From: Longirhabdus pacifica
GTDB lineage: Bacteria > Bacillota > Bacilli > Paenibacillales > DSM-105158
NCBI RefSeq assembly: GCF_004115085.1
Contig: NZ_QXJP01000001.1
Span: forward strand, 1 to 64,000
DNA length: 64,000 nucleotides
Reading direction: 5' to 3'
Position 1 is the first letter of the stretch. Each line of letters starts with the position of its first letter. The notes under the pieces are model-generated. The model was not told where the DNA came from. It worked only from the letters and a program-made list of their open reading frames with translations, and searched no databases. Below, one piece after another: positions 17,477 through 26,174 of the stretch. Made by a program: the position numbers and the translations under genes.

Positions 17477-18448
17477 TTAATATCGATTTCCAGCCGTTGC
17501 ACCAACTGGAGCAATCTGATCTAATTTTTTCAAATCACTTGCTGTTAATTTGACCTCAAGCGATCGTATATTTTGCTCTAAGTATTTGGTCCGCTTGGTT
17601 CCAGGAATAGGGACAATGTCATTACCTTGCGCTACAACCCAAGCTAAGGCAAGCTGTGCCGGAGTACATCTTTTTTCTTCTGCTAGTTTTTCTACTCCTT
17701 CTACAATCTTCAAGTTTTGTGCAAATGCTTCATCGCTGAATCGAGGATTTGCTCTTCTCCAATCATTTTCAGCTAATTGACTGCGATCTTTTAATGCACC
17801 GGTTAAAAATCCTCTTCCTAACGGGCTGTAAGGAACAAAACCGATACCTAATTCACGAATCGTCTTCAACACACCATTAGATTCTACATCTCTAGACCAT
17901 AAGGAATATTCGGTTTGTACCGCAGTTATAGGGTGTACGGCATGCGCTTTTCTCAGCTGTTCTTCTGTTACTTCAGATAATCCGATGTAGCGAACTTTTC
18001 CTTCCTTTACGAGATCGGCCATGCCACCGACACTTTCTTCAATCGGGACATTAGGATCTACACGATGGAGATAATACAGATCGATCGTATCGGTACCAAG
18101 ACGCTTCAAACTTGCTTCACATGCTTTTTTGGCATAAGCGGGAGATCCATCATAACCTAAATGTGCAGTTTGTGAACGAAGTGGACCAAATTTTGTTGCG
18201 ATTGTTACATCATCTCTGACCGATGCTAATGTTTTAGCCACAAGGCGTTCATTGGCTCCATGACCTTCTGCATCCCAGCCGTAAACATCTGCAGTGTCGA
18301 AAAAAGATATACCTAATTCCACTGCACGTTCCAATGTTTGTTTTGCTTCTGTTTCATCAATCTCACCATAAAACTCCGACATCCCCATACATCCTAAACC
18401 TATACGAGATACTTCTAACCCTTGTGAACCTAATTTTAATTTATCCAT
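17477..18448 (-). CDS. Aldo/keto reductase
   Basis: A 323-residue NADPH-dependent aldo/keto reductase of the AKR13-like type. It shows the opening LGSQGLEVSRIGLGCMGMSEFYG and the catalytic tetrad residues in DTADVYG (Asp, Tyr), TIATKFG (Lys) and YLHRVD (His). The C-terminal cofactor site is VPIPGTKR. Length is normal and the gene intact. It is divergent from the TetR gene across a 300-bp gap, so the regulator probably controls it. It has no obvious link to the tail genes on either side. Confidence 0.92.
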   Translation of the reverse strand: MDKLKLGSQGLEVSRIGLGCMGMSEFYGEIDETEAKQTLERAVELGISFFDTADVYGWDAEGHGANERLVAKTLASVRDDVTIATKFGPLRSQTAHLGYDGSPAYAKKACEASLKRLGTDTIDLYYLHRVDPNVPIEESVGGMADLVKEGKVRYIGLSEVTEEQLRKAHAVHPITAVQTEYSLWSRDVESNGVLKTIRELGIGFVPYSPLGRGFLTGALKDRSQLAENDWRRANPRFSDEAFAQNLKIVEGVEKLAEEKRCTPAQLALAWVVAQGNDIVPIPGTKRTKYLEQNIRSLEVKLTASDLKKLDQIAPVGATAGNRY

Positions 18449-18605
18449 GATCTCATTCCTCCACTTTATATAAACATAGTCATGTTGAAAACTTAATCAA
18501 ATTTCATGTTTTTGCTAAGTATGTGTTGTTATGATTAAAATATACCACATAAAATATACTGAGTAAACTATATTAATTAAATTAGTTCATTTCATTTAAT
18601 TTAAG

Positions 18606-18635
18606 TTGCTTGAATGTTATATATATGTTTATAAT
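18606..18635 (+). promoter_or_regulatory. Sigma-A-type promoter of the TetR gene
   Basis: TTGCTT (18606-18611), an 18-base spacer and a perfect TATAAT (18630-18635). The expected transcript start falls about 7 bases later, at the beginning of the 7-bp repeat array, so the whole array would lie in the mRNA leader. Confidence 0.6.
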
Positions 18636-18637
18636 GT

Positions 18638-18735
18638 AGAAGCAAGAAGCAAGAAGCAAGAAGCAAGAAGCAAGAAGCAAGAAGCAAGAAGCAAGAAGCA
18701 AGAAGCAAGAAGCAAGAAGCAAGAAGCAAGAAGCA
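18638..18735 (+). repeat. Tandem array of fourteen 7-bp repeats (AGAAGCA)
   Basis: Fourteen perfect, uninterrupted copies of AGAAGCA run from 18638 to 18735 and end directly at the Shine-Dalgarno sequence, itself a two-base variant of the unit (AGGAGGA, 18736-18742). The array lies between the predicted promoter and the TetR start codon at 18749. Perfect short repeats change copy number by slipped-strand mispairing. Here that would lengthen or shorten a purine-rich leader rather than shift a reading frame. Confidence 0.97.
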
Positions 18736-18748
18736 AGGAGGAATGTTT

Positions 18749-19414
18749 ATGGCCAGTATAGATGAGAAAAAAAATAAATATGCTGTCAAATTACTTCCCT
18801 ACGTTCGAAAATTTGGGATCGACACACTCAAAACAGATGAGATTGCCAGCATCATGGACATAAGCAAAGCTACCATGTACAAATACTTTTCATCAAAGGA
18901 TGAAATTATTGCATATATCGTTGACTTATGTATTGCGTTTATCGAAGAAGATGAACAGAAGCAAGAAAGAAACAACGAAGATTTTGTTTTGTTTTTCCAA
19001 CAAAGCTATAAGCGATCTATTCTTTTAAGTTTTTATATATCAGACATTTTCCTCAAAGACTTAAAAACGGGATACCCGTCACTGTATGAAACATTAACAG
19101 CCAGCTTGCAAGATCGCATAAAAAAGCAAGCCAATCACTATGATCTTGGAATATCTAGAGGCGTGTTTAATCATCTCAACAGTCTGATGATCTGTTTGTC
19201 AGAAGATGTGATCATTCGAAAATTTATTGATCCCCTTTATTTATTGGAACACGATATGACGTTAAAGCAGGCACTAGTAGACTACTATCAGTTAAAAAAA
19301 CATCAAACGATCCATCCGGAAATCTTTGATGCTTTAGATGATACAGTGATGATGGAAGAGTTAGATTATGTTGTGAAGAAAATGAATGCAAATTTACATG
19401 TGGAGAGAGGTTGA
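18749..19414 (+). CDS. TetR-family transcriptional regulator
   Basis: 221 residues from the ATG at 18749; the in-frame ATG at 18743 is only one base from the AAGGAGGA site and is unlikely to be used. Residues about 18-48 form the TetR helix-turn-helix (FGIDTLKTDEIASIMDISKATMYKYFSSKDEII). The remaining all-alpha part would bind a ligand. Its ligand is unknown. Divergent orientation suggests that it represses itself and the aldo/keto reductase; an imperfect AACTA/TAGTT inverted repeat near 18570-18592 could be an operator. Followed by a terminator. Confidence 0.9.
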   Translation: MASIDEKKNKYAVKLLPYVRKFGIDTLKTDEIASIMDISKATMYKYFSSKDEIIAYIVDLCIAFIEEDEQKQERNNEDFVLFFQQSYKRSILLSFYISDIFLKDLKTGYPSLYETLTASLQDRIKKQANHYDLGISRGVFNHLNSLMICLSEDVIIRKFIDPLYLLEHDMTLKQALVDYYQLKKHQTIHPEIFDALDDTVMMEELDYVVKKMNANLHVERG

Positions 19415-19437
19415 TAACATTCGACCTCTTTTTTTAT
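19405..19437 (+). terminator. Intrinsic terminator of the TetR gene
   Basis: AGAGGT pairs with ACCTCT around a loop of about 12 bases and is followed by a run of T. The stem starts inside the last codons of the gene. Confidence 0.75.
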
Positions 19438-19913
19438 TCAAAAAAATAAAAAAACATTTAAAAAGTATAAATATACAAAATTACTTTAAAATAACTATAT
19501 AAACTTTGTAAATCTGTCACTTTAACACAAAAATATTATTAAAAATACAACACTATTGTCAAATTATATTTTATACCATATTGCGTAGCACAACGTCATA
19601 TAATATAATCTAGTTAATAGCTGTTAAATACCATCTAAACAAAAGTAAACTTATGGTTATTAAAAAATATGTATGAAAAGTACGTTAGCAGCTATGTGCT
19701 CCCCGGCATTTTCGGTAGTTTTAAACATTTGATCATTCGTTATAATCATATAATTAATTCATATTTTAGTTCATTAATAATGTAATGAAGTAAGGTAATA
19801 ATCGCTTTAACAATGTATGTTTTATCAAGCTAAAAAATGAAAATGTTTTATATTATTAAGATTCTGAAAATACAGATAAATATATATTTTTTCTGTAAAA
19901 TTGGGGTGATAAA
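19438..19913. other. AT-rich intergenic region, no gene seen
   Basis: About 475 bases, strongly AT-rich, without an open frame that has a ribosome site. It must carry the promoter of the sigma-like gene at 19914, but I see no single convincing -35/-10 pair among many AT-rich candidates. Confidence 0.6.
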
Positions 19914-20318
19914 ATGTCAATATTGAATGTTGAGATGATGGAAAAAATGAATTTATATATGGTGAAGTATGCGTTAGATGAAGAAAAAGGTATACGACGT
20001 TTGTTGCAAGATAAATATTTAATTGCAGAGCGAAGATACAAAGGAGATACAGCGGCGAGTGATGTTTTACTTGATTTAGAATTAGCAATAAAATCTGCTT
20101 ATTTAACTGAAAAACAAAGGCATGTTATTCATTTCTTGTATGGAGAAAGCCAAATGACACAGACGGAAGTAGCGAATAAATTACGTGTATCGCAGAAACA
20201 AATTAGTATACATTTAAGAGCTGCGATAAAGAAAATAACAAAAGTGTATAAAACGTGGCGATACAACGAGATAGAAATGTTAGTTGTAGTGGATGATATG
20301 GAATGTACAACAGTATAG
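19914..20318 (+). CDS. Sigma-like / Xpf-like DNA-binding regulator
   Basis: 134 residues, ribosome site GGGGTGATAAA. Residues 64-110 are a sigma region 4-type segment (LTEKQRHVIHFLYG, then TEVANKLRVSQKQISIHLRAAIKKI), a helix-turn-helix close to the -35-binding part of sigma-70 proteins. Residues 1-60 are helical and charged but not a clear sigma region 2. PBSX late genes are switched on by Xpf, a small sigma-like factor; the position between the two tail modules makes this gene the best candidate for their activator. That role is inference. Confidence 0.75.
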   Translation: MSILNVEMMEKMNLYMVKYALDEEKGIRRLLQDKYLIAERRYKGDTAASDVLLDLELAIKSAYLTEKQRHVIHFLYGESQMTQTEVANKLRVSQKQISIHLRAAIKKITKVYKTWRYNEIEMLVVVDDMECTTV

Positions 20319-20340
20319 CTGTATGTACGATTTTTTCTCC

Positions 20341-20395
20341 ATCTTATAGATAAGATGAAGAAACAAGTTCAACCAACTTATTATCACTAATCATA
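20341..20395 (+). repeat. Inverted repeats with words shared with the 54.5-kb tandem repeats
   Basis: CATCTTAT-AG-ATAAGATG (20341-20358) is a perfect inverted repeat. It is followed by AAGTT...AACTT (20368-20380). The words ATAAGATGAAGAAA and a 21-base CAACTTATTATCACTAATCAT-type string also occur, the latter with two changes, in each 128-bp unit at 54.5-54.9 kb, but in the other order. No T-run follows, so a terminator is unlikely. Confidence 0.5.
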
Positions 20396-20457
20396 AAAAT
20401 ATAGTTTTCATTTTTTACTGTAGTCAATCCAGACAATTTAAAGAAATGGGTGATACA

Positions 20458-20946
20458 ATGAGTGAAATGATAGATTATATACAACATATGGAGCATTGCT
20501 TAAAAAAAGGACAGTCTTTTGAGTGGGAAAATAAAATTTACGATTTAAAACAGCGGCAACATCGTATAGCGTGCATTAAAGAATGGATTGAGCAGTGTGA
20601 AGTTTTACCTCCCAACAAAAAGAAAGAACAAGCATTAGAGAAGTTGGCAGACTTAATTTTGCATGAAGAATTATGTGATATGAATGCACATAAAGTAAGA
20701 CAAGAAGAGTACCCGATTATGAGTACATGGCAGATTAAGCTTCGTCAGAAGCGTGAATACAATATAAAATTAGCAGATGAAATGAATTTAGATATGCAAT
20801 CATGTCAACCTCCAGTGAGGAGAAAACGCACAGCATGGGAAGAGTGGAGTAGAGAAAAGGGAGAACATGAACGATTGCTTTCTTTCAACCCAGCATATAA
20901 GTTATTTGTGCAACACAGTCAAGTGAAAGTCAATGTTGTAAAGTAA
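20458..20946 (+). CDS. Hypothetical protein, possibly regulatory
   Basis: 162 residues from the ATG at 20458, which follows GGGTGATACA just as the preceding gene follows GGGGTGATAAA; an earlier ATG at 20446 has no site. The product is helical, very rich in Lys, Glu, Arg and Gln, with no membrane segment and no motif I recognise. A Cys-containing segment (RIACIKEWIEQC) lies near residue 45 and a basic stretch (PPVRRKRTAWEEW) near residue 120. Gene order suggests it works with the sigma-like regulator, perhaps as a modulator of the tail genes, but this is a guess. Confidence 0.65.
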   Translation: MSEMIDYIQHMEHCLKKGQSFEWENKIYDLKQRQHRIACIKEWIEQCEVLPPNKKKEQALEKLADLILHEELCDMNAHKVRQEEYPIMSTWQIKLRQKREYNIKLADEMNLDMQSCQPPVRRKRTAWEEWSREKGEHERLLSFNPAYKLFVQHSQVKVNVVK

Positions 20947-21010
20947 AAGCAATATGTGAAGCGAACCAGACCATGTAGTATCAGGGCTTTAAATAAAACG
21001 TAGTTAAAGA

Positions 21011-21050
21011 AAAGGCAACTATTCTCCATTTACGGAATAGTTGCCTTTCC
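21011..21050. terminator. Bidirectional intrinsic terminator
   Basis: AAAGGCAACTATTC (21011-21024) pairs with GAATAGTTGCCTTT (21035-21048), a perfect 14-bp stem between the convergent 20458 gene and the alcohol dehydrogenase. The flanking T-runs are short. Confidence 0.75.
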
Positions 21051-21098
21051 ATTTTCACACTAATACACCCTATGTGAAATAGTGGTGACAGTTAAGAA

Positions 21099-22265
21099 TT
21101 ACAGTGACATTTTGTAAATTTCCATCACATCAGCATGATCTAATTTTTTGAAGTTGCCAAACGGTCCATTTTTTGCGGCATGATCTGCCATAACCGACAG
21201 TTTAGCATCGTCAATGTTGTAATCTGCAAGTCGATTTGGAGCGCCAATGGAAGTCCAAAATGCACTTAGTGCGTCTATTCCAGCCTCCGCAATTTCACGG
21301 TCTGTTTTACCAGCGGGATCAATATCAAATACGTTCGTAGCTAATTGTTTGAATCTCGTTACATCTTCATCTAATGTATATCTCATCCAGTTAGGGAATA
21401 AAATTGCCAAACCTCCCGCATGGGTAATATCGTAAACTGCGGATACAGCGTGCTCCATATTGTGAGTAGCCCAGTCTCCTGCACCTATTCCCATGCTTAA
21501 TGTACCATTAAGCGCCATCGTTCCGCTGTAAAGAATAGTAGCTCGATGTTCCACATTTTCAAGGTCTTCCATTAATTTTGGGCCAACGTCTATTACCGTA
21601 CGTAAGATCGTTTCTGCAAAACCATCTTGAATTGGTGTAGGAGCACCGTGATGGAAATATTGTTCTAATACGTGTGACATGATATCAACCATGCCATACA
21701 TCGTTTGGTCTTTTGGTACGGTTAACGTATTTTTAGGTTCAAGAATAGAAAATTTAGGAAATACAAATGGACTGCCCCATCCTATTTTTTGCTGCGTATC
21801 CCACTTTGTAATGACAGATCCAGCATTCATCTCTGATCCAGTTGCTGCTAAAGTCAGTACAGTTCCTAGCGGAAGTGCATCTTTTGCTACTGCTTTTTTA
21901 TCGATGATATCCCACACATCTCCATCATATTTCGCACCAGCAGCAATGGCTTTCGTGCAATCAACGACGCTACCTCCACCAACAGCAAGTAGAAAATCTA
22001 TTTGTTCTTCCTTACAAATGGCAACACCTTTATGTACCGTAGTGAGCCTTGGATTCGGTTCCACTCCGGAGAGTTCAAATACTTCTGTATCTATTTCACG
22101 TAAATATTTCATCACTTGATCATACAATCCGTTTCGTTTAATACTACCGCCGCCATAAATAACAAGTACTTTTTTACCGTATTGAGGTATTTCAGTTTTT
22201 AAAGCTTCTAATTTCCCATCACCAAAAATGAGCTTTGTAGGATTTCCATATTCGAAAGGTTTCAT
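21099..22265 (-). CDS. Iron-containing alcohol dehydrogenase (YugJ/BdhA-like butanol dehydrogenase)
   Basis: 388 residues, the normal length for the group III alcohol dehydrogenases. NAD(P) binding is shown by GGGSIKRNG and [15 protein letters not shown]. The metal-binding Asp and His residues lie in [15 protein letters not shown] and in [20 protein letters not shown]. It interconverts aldehydes such as butanal with alcohols. It is transcribed against both tail modules and ends at its own terminator. Its place inside the tail locus looks incidental, a pre-existing or co-inherited metabolic gene. Confidence 0.92.
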   Translation of the reverse strand: MKPFEYGNPTKLIFGDGKLEALKTEIPQYGKKVLVIYGGGSIKRNGLYDQVMKYLREIDTEVFELSGVEPNPRLTTVHKGVAICKEEQIDFLLAVGGGSVVDCTKAIAAGAKYDGDVWDIIDKKAVAKDALPLGTVLTLAATGSEMNAGSVITKWDTQQKIGWGSPFVFPKFSILEPKNTLTVPKDQTMYGMVDIMSHVLEQYFHHGAPTPIQDGFAETILRTVIDVGPKLMEDLENVEHRATILYSGTMALNGTLSMGIGAGDWATHNMEHAVSAVYDITHAGGLAILFPNWMRYTLDEDVTRFKQLATNVFDIDPAGKTDREIAEAGIDALSAFWTSIGAPNRLADYNIDDAKLSVMADHAAKNGPFGNFKKLDHADVMEIYKMSL

Positions 22266-22500
22266 TGTTTATCGCTCTCCTTATCTCTTAAATGCATGCC
22301 AGTATAATTACCATTCCCTGACACCAACAATTTCATTATATCATCAAAAAATATTGATTTAAAGATGGTGTTACTATTTTTTGTTGAAAATCTCGTTCAA
22401 AATGCAAATAAACTCACGATAATTTTTTTCCAATGGTATACAATGACTAACCTCGTACACTCTCTATATGAATACTACAAGGATTAAAGGAGGAATGTAC

Positions 22501-23592
22501 ATGGCAGGAGGAACATGGGACCCTACTAAGGAACTGCCTATAAGACCAGGGGTATATATGCGATTGATCGATGCAGCAGATGAACAAATCATTGGCGGTG
22601 TACGTGGCATTGTCGCGATGCCATTTGTGAACTACACCAATGCACAACCTAATGTGGTTTATGAATTCAGTAGCGGAAGAGATGTATCACAGCAATTCGG
22701 TAACAATTCAGCATTAAATCCCGTAAGATTAGCACTTCGCGGCGGTGCAAAGAAAGTAATCGCGTATGCTGCTAGAAACTCCATATTGGGCAGTCAAGCG
22801 CAGATTGATGAGATGATGGATACACTAGCCAGTCGCGATCCAGATGTGTTTGTATTTCCAGACGCAATGTGGACAGAGGGGTTTGTAAGAAATCGTATAC
22901 TCTCACACTTGAAGAAACATCGAGAAAATGGAAGCTACTACATTTTTGTCATATCCAAAGAAGAAGACGTTATTATTGAACGTAATACTGCATCTGTAGC
23001 TGAAAAAGAGCAAGCGTTTTCTGCTTACACATCGGATGATTTTCTTGTTCATTTGGGTAATGGAGCGGTAATCGATGGATTGTGCAGTGATAGGCATCAA
23101 TTCACAGCTTATGTGGCAGGCCTAATTGCAAGCGTGCCTTTAACTAAATCTATTACTTATATGAAGGTTCCGAGTAGCACATTAACAGAAGAATTTAATA
23201 GAACAGAAATGATTCATTACCTGCAACAAGGATATTTGCTCCTAGACTATAAAAGGCAACAAATCAAAATTGAAAAAGGTATTACGACAACAGGGAAAAA
23301 CCTTCGTTCGGTTAAAACCAAACAAGCCATTGCGATGGATGTAAGAAGATTTGTCGTTAGCAAATTAATAGGAAAATTAAATAATGATACAGATGGCCAA
23401 CTAGCATTGAAATCTGCTATTCAAGCATATTTGGAACGTTATGAGCAATTCGGTGTGCTAAAAGACGCTGAGGTGCTCATAGATGATGATTACAATAATG
23501 ATCCTAATATCGAAGCGGATACAGTATACATCAAAATATCATATACCGAAATAGAGTCAATGGAAAGAATATTTCTGACCGTAACGATCTAA
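22501..23592 (+). CDS. xkdK: Contractile tail sheath protein 2 (XkdK-like), extra copy
   Basis: 363 residues from the ATG at 22501, behind AAAGGAGGAATGTAC; an upstream in-frame ATG at 22468 is ignored. It opens with AGGTWDPTKELPIRPGVYM and closes with the sheath core (IGKLNNDTDGQLALKSAIQAYL) and IESMERIFLTV. Among the six copies this one is among the most divergent (for example RNSILGSQAQIDEMMDTLASRD in the variable zone and AIAMDVRRFVV in the core). First of four consecutive sheath genes. Confidence 0.92.
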   Translation: MAGGTWDPTKELPIRPGVYMRLIDAADEQIIGGVRGIVAMPFVNYTNAQPNVVYEFSSGRDVSQQFGNNSALNPVRLALRGGAKKVIAYAARNSILGSQAQIDEMMDTLASRDPDVFVFPDAMWTEGFVRNRILSHLKKHRENGSYYIFVISKEEDVIIERNTASVAEKEQAFSAYTSDDFLVHLGNGAVIDGLCSDRHQFTAYVAGLIASVPLTKSITYMKVPSSTLTEEFNRTEMIHYLQQGYLLLDYKRQQIKIEKGITTTGKNLRSVKTKQAIAMDVRRFVVSKLIGKLNNDTDGQLALKSAIQAYLERYEQFGVLKDAEVLIDDDYNNDPNIEADTVYIKISYTEIESMERIFLTVTI

Positions 23593-23630
23593 CAAAGCAT
23601 ACATCACCATATTTAAAGGAGGAATACACC

Positions 23631-24728
23631 ATGGCAGGAGGAACATGGGAACCAACAGGCCAGTTGCCTGTTAGACCGGGATTATATACGCGTTTTTTGG
23701 ATGCAGCCATTCAGCAAATCAAACCAGGACCAAGAGGCATTGTAGCGATGCCTATCCTGACAGACAAACAAGAACCAGATCAAGTGATTACGATCACTAG
23801 TGTGGGGGAAGCAGAGGCACTGTTCGGAGCGGAAAATATACGTGCTATTCGTTTAGCATTTCTAGGTGGAGCGAAAAAAATTCTCTTGTTTACGATTGAA
23901 AAAGAGCCAAAAGATAATAAAGGGGTAAATAGGATGTGCGCTCAGTTTGAAAAAAGAGTGTTTAACGTCTATGTCCACGACAGCAACTTATATAGAGCGC
24001 ATAGTAACCCCGATTATGGCATTAAAAATTGGATCACTTCCAATAGAGAAGTCTTAGGCAACCACTTCATTGGAATCTTTGGCACAGAAGATACTCCATC
24101 TCAAACAGCGAACAAACAACCTAACGTCGGAGCTAAACTTGCCGTAGATTTCAAAGATGATTATATTGTTCAATTAAGTAACGGTGCAGAATGGAATGGG
24201 GAAACATTGGATTCAATAGACTTTGCCCCTTATATCGCAGGAGTCATCGCAGGAACCCCATTGAATAAATCGATTACGTACCATTCGGTGCCAGTGGATA
24301 CCGTAGATGAGCACTATACTGATGCACAAATAAAAGAAAAATTGAAGCAAGGTTTGCTCATACTGAGAGAAGATCGCTATAACAAGGTTCTTATTGAGAA
24401 GGGAATTGTTACTACAGGAGAGAAAATCCGTTCCATTCGTGTAAGACAAGCCATTCCGTTTGATATTCGCGTCATTGCAGAAGATGCATATATAGGCAAG
24501 GTAAATAACGACAGTGATGGTCGTGCGGCAGTGATTGCAGCTATCTCATCATATTTAGAAAAACTAGAAAACTATCAAGTATTAACAGATTACGAAGTAA
24601 CATTAGATCCAAACTACCACTCTAGAACGGGAGAATACGAGCCAGATGAAGCAGACACGCTTTATTTACGCATATCGTATAGAGAAATTGACGCTATAGA
24701 ACGTGTTTTTATTACCGTTACCGTTTAG
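23631..24728 (+). CDS. xkdK: Contractile tail sheath protein 3 (XkdK-like), extra copy
   Basis: 365 residues; ribosome site AAAGGAGGAATACACC. Both ends are of the sheath type (AGGTWEPTGQLPVRPGLYTRF; KIRSIRVRQAIPFDIRVI; YIGKVNNDSDGRAAVIAAI). Its variable middle (about residues 95-180) is basic and contains RMCAQFEKRVFNVYVHDSNLYRAHSNPDYG, unlike the acidic middles of its neighbours. Only 38 bases separate it from sheath 2, so the two are probably on one transcript. Confidence 0.92.
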   Translation: MAGGTWEPTGQLPVRPGLYTRFLDAAIQQIKPGPRGIVAMPILTDKQEPDQVITITSVGEAEALFGAENIRAIRLAFLGGAKKILLFTIEKEPKDNKGVNRMCAQFEKRVFNVYVHDSNLYRAHSNPDYGIKNWITSNREVLGNHFIGIFGTEDTPSQTANKQPNVGAKLAVDFKDDYIVQLSNGAEWNGETLDSIDFAPYIAGVIAGTPLNKSITYHSVPVDTVDEHYTDAQIKEKLKQGLLILREDRYNKVLIEKGIVTTGEKIRSIRVRQAIPFDIRVIAEDAYIGKVNNDSDGRAAVIAAISSYLEKLENYQVLTDYEVTLDPNYHSRTGEYEPDEADTLYLRISYREIDAIERVFITVTV

Positions 24729-24814
24729 TTTTTAAAAAAATAAATAGAAACACGGTATAAAGCAACGCCGTTAGCACCTTCTCATTATGAACACTTAAAA
24801 AGGAGGAATGTACA

Positions 24815-25909
24815 ATGGCAGGAGGAACATGGGACCCTTTGGATTTACCTACGAGACCGGGTTTGTATATGAACTTCGAACAAGCTGCTATCAGGCAAAT
24901 TACAAATGGTGAGCGTGGTGTTGTGGCTCTAGCTTTAACAACTTACGTTGGAACAGCGGTGGAGGATAACGTGTATACCATTTACAATATAGCCCAAGCA
25001 GAAGATAAGTTTGGAGTTCAGTATATAAGACCAATTAAACTTGCACTATTAGGTGGTGCGGAGAGAGTACTCGTTTATACACTAAAACCAAGTCAATCAC
25101 AACCAATGTTTGAACATGATAGTGAAACAGCCAATGCTGCACAGTATGATTACGATGCCATGAGAGAAGCATTGTCCAAATGGAATTTTAATGTATTTGT
25201 CGATACCCCACAAGCATTTAAATATACGGAAACAGCAGCTTGGGTGAACAAATGTAAAGACGAATTAGGTAAACATTTCTTAGCTGTGGTGGGAAACAAG
25301 AATAATGATGATAGTCTTAAAAATCCAATGGCGGCTACAACAGATGATTATATGGTTCAGCTTGCTAACGGTATGGAATTTGAGGGAGTAAAATGTTCTG
25401 CTCGACAGTTTGCTCCATATATCGCGGGGTTAATCGCAAGCACACCACTCAACAAATCGATGACGTATCATCGTGTCTTAGGAGAACAATTGAATTACAC
25501 ATATTCACATAGTGAAGTTGTGAATGGATTAAATAGTGGTCACCTTATATTAACAGCAGGCAAAAGTGGAATCCGAGTGGAACAAGGAATCACGAAATCT
25601 AAAGCAAAAATTCGTTCCATTCGTACACGACAAGCTGTCGCAACAGATATACGACGTACAGCAGAAGATAACTATATCGGAAAATTAAATAACGATGCAG
25701 ATGGGCAAAGTGCGCTTATCGCAGCAATTCAATCGTATATGGAAGTACTTGAAAATAATAACGTATTAACGAATTTCCAAGTAGGTTTAGACCCTACTTA
25801 TCATGGAAATACAGCCGCAAACAAATCAGAACCAGATACGGTATATTTATCTATATCTTACGATGATATCGATGCAATGGAGCGAATCTTCTTAAGTGTA
25901 TCCATTTAA
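24815..25909 (+). CDS. xkdK: Contractile tail sheath protein 4 (XkdK-like), extra copy
   Basis: 364 residues, ribosome site AAAGGAGGAATGTACA. The start AGGTWDPLDLPTRPGLYMNF resembles sheath 1 more than sheaths 2 or 3, and the middle holds SQSQPMFEHDSETANAAQYDYDAMREAL. The C-terminal core is intact (KIRSIRTRQAVATDIRRTA, NYIGKLNNDADGQSALIAAI, IDAMERIFLSV). It is preceded by an 86-base gap and followed by a 265-base gap, either of which could hold a separate promoter. Confidence 0.92.
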   Translation: MAGGTWDPLDLPTRPGLYMNFEQAAIRQITNGERGVVALALTTYVGTAVEDNVYTIYNIAQAEDKFGVQYIRPIKLALLGGAERVLVYTLKPSQSQPMFEHDSETANAAQYDYDAMREALSKWNFNVFVDTPQAFKYTETAAWVNKCKDELGKHFLAVVGNKNNDDSLKNPMAATTDDYMVQLANGMEFEGVKCSARQFAPYIAGLIASTPLNKSMTYHRVLGEQLNYTYSHSEVVNGLNSGHLILTAGKSGIRVEQGITKSKAKIRSIRTRQAVATDIRRTAEDNYIGKLNNDADGQSALIAAIQSYMEVLENNNVLTNFQVGLDPTYHGNTAANKSEPDTVYLSISYDDIDAMERIFLSVSI

Positions 25910-26174
25910 CAACACATTTCTTTGATAAAAATCAAGAAATAAATTATTCATAAAAAAAAGCAACATAGTAGGGTATATTGTAGAGCATTTCGTACCTTCA
26001 CCTTATGAAGAGTACTTTGTGTTCATGTGAATTTATCAATCGAAAAATAAAATAAAGCAAAAGTGCACAGGAACGCTGGGATGAATTCGAGCGAATTTTT
26101 GCATGAGACACTGCAATAAAATATACGCTGCTGGGGAGCAGAAATAATAATAATGTGAAAGAAGGGGAAACAGT

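Noticed and set aside
18601-18789. 62-codon minus-strand frame with repeated LLLASCF
   Set aside because: It is only the translation of the 7-bp repeat array on the other strand.
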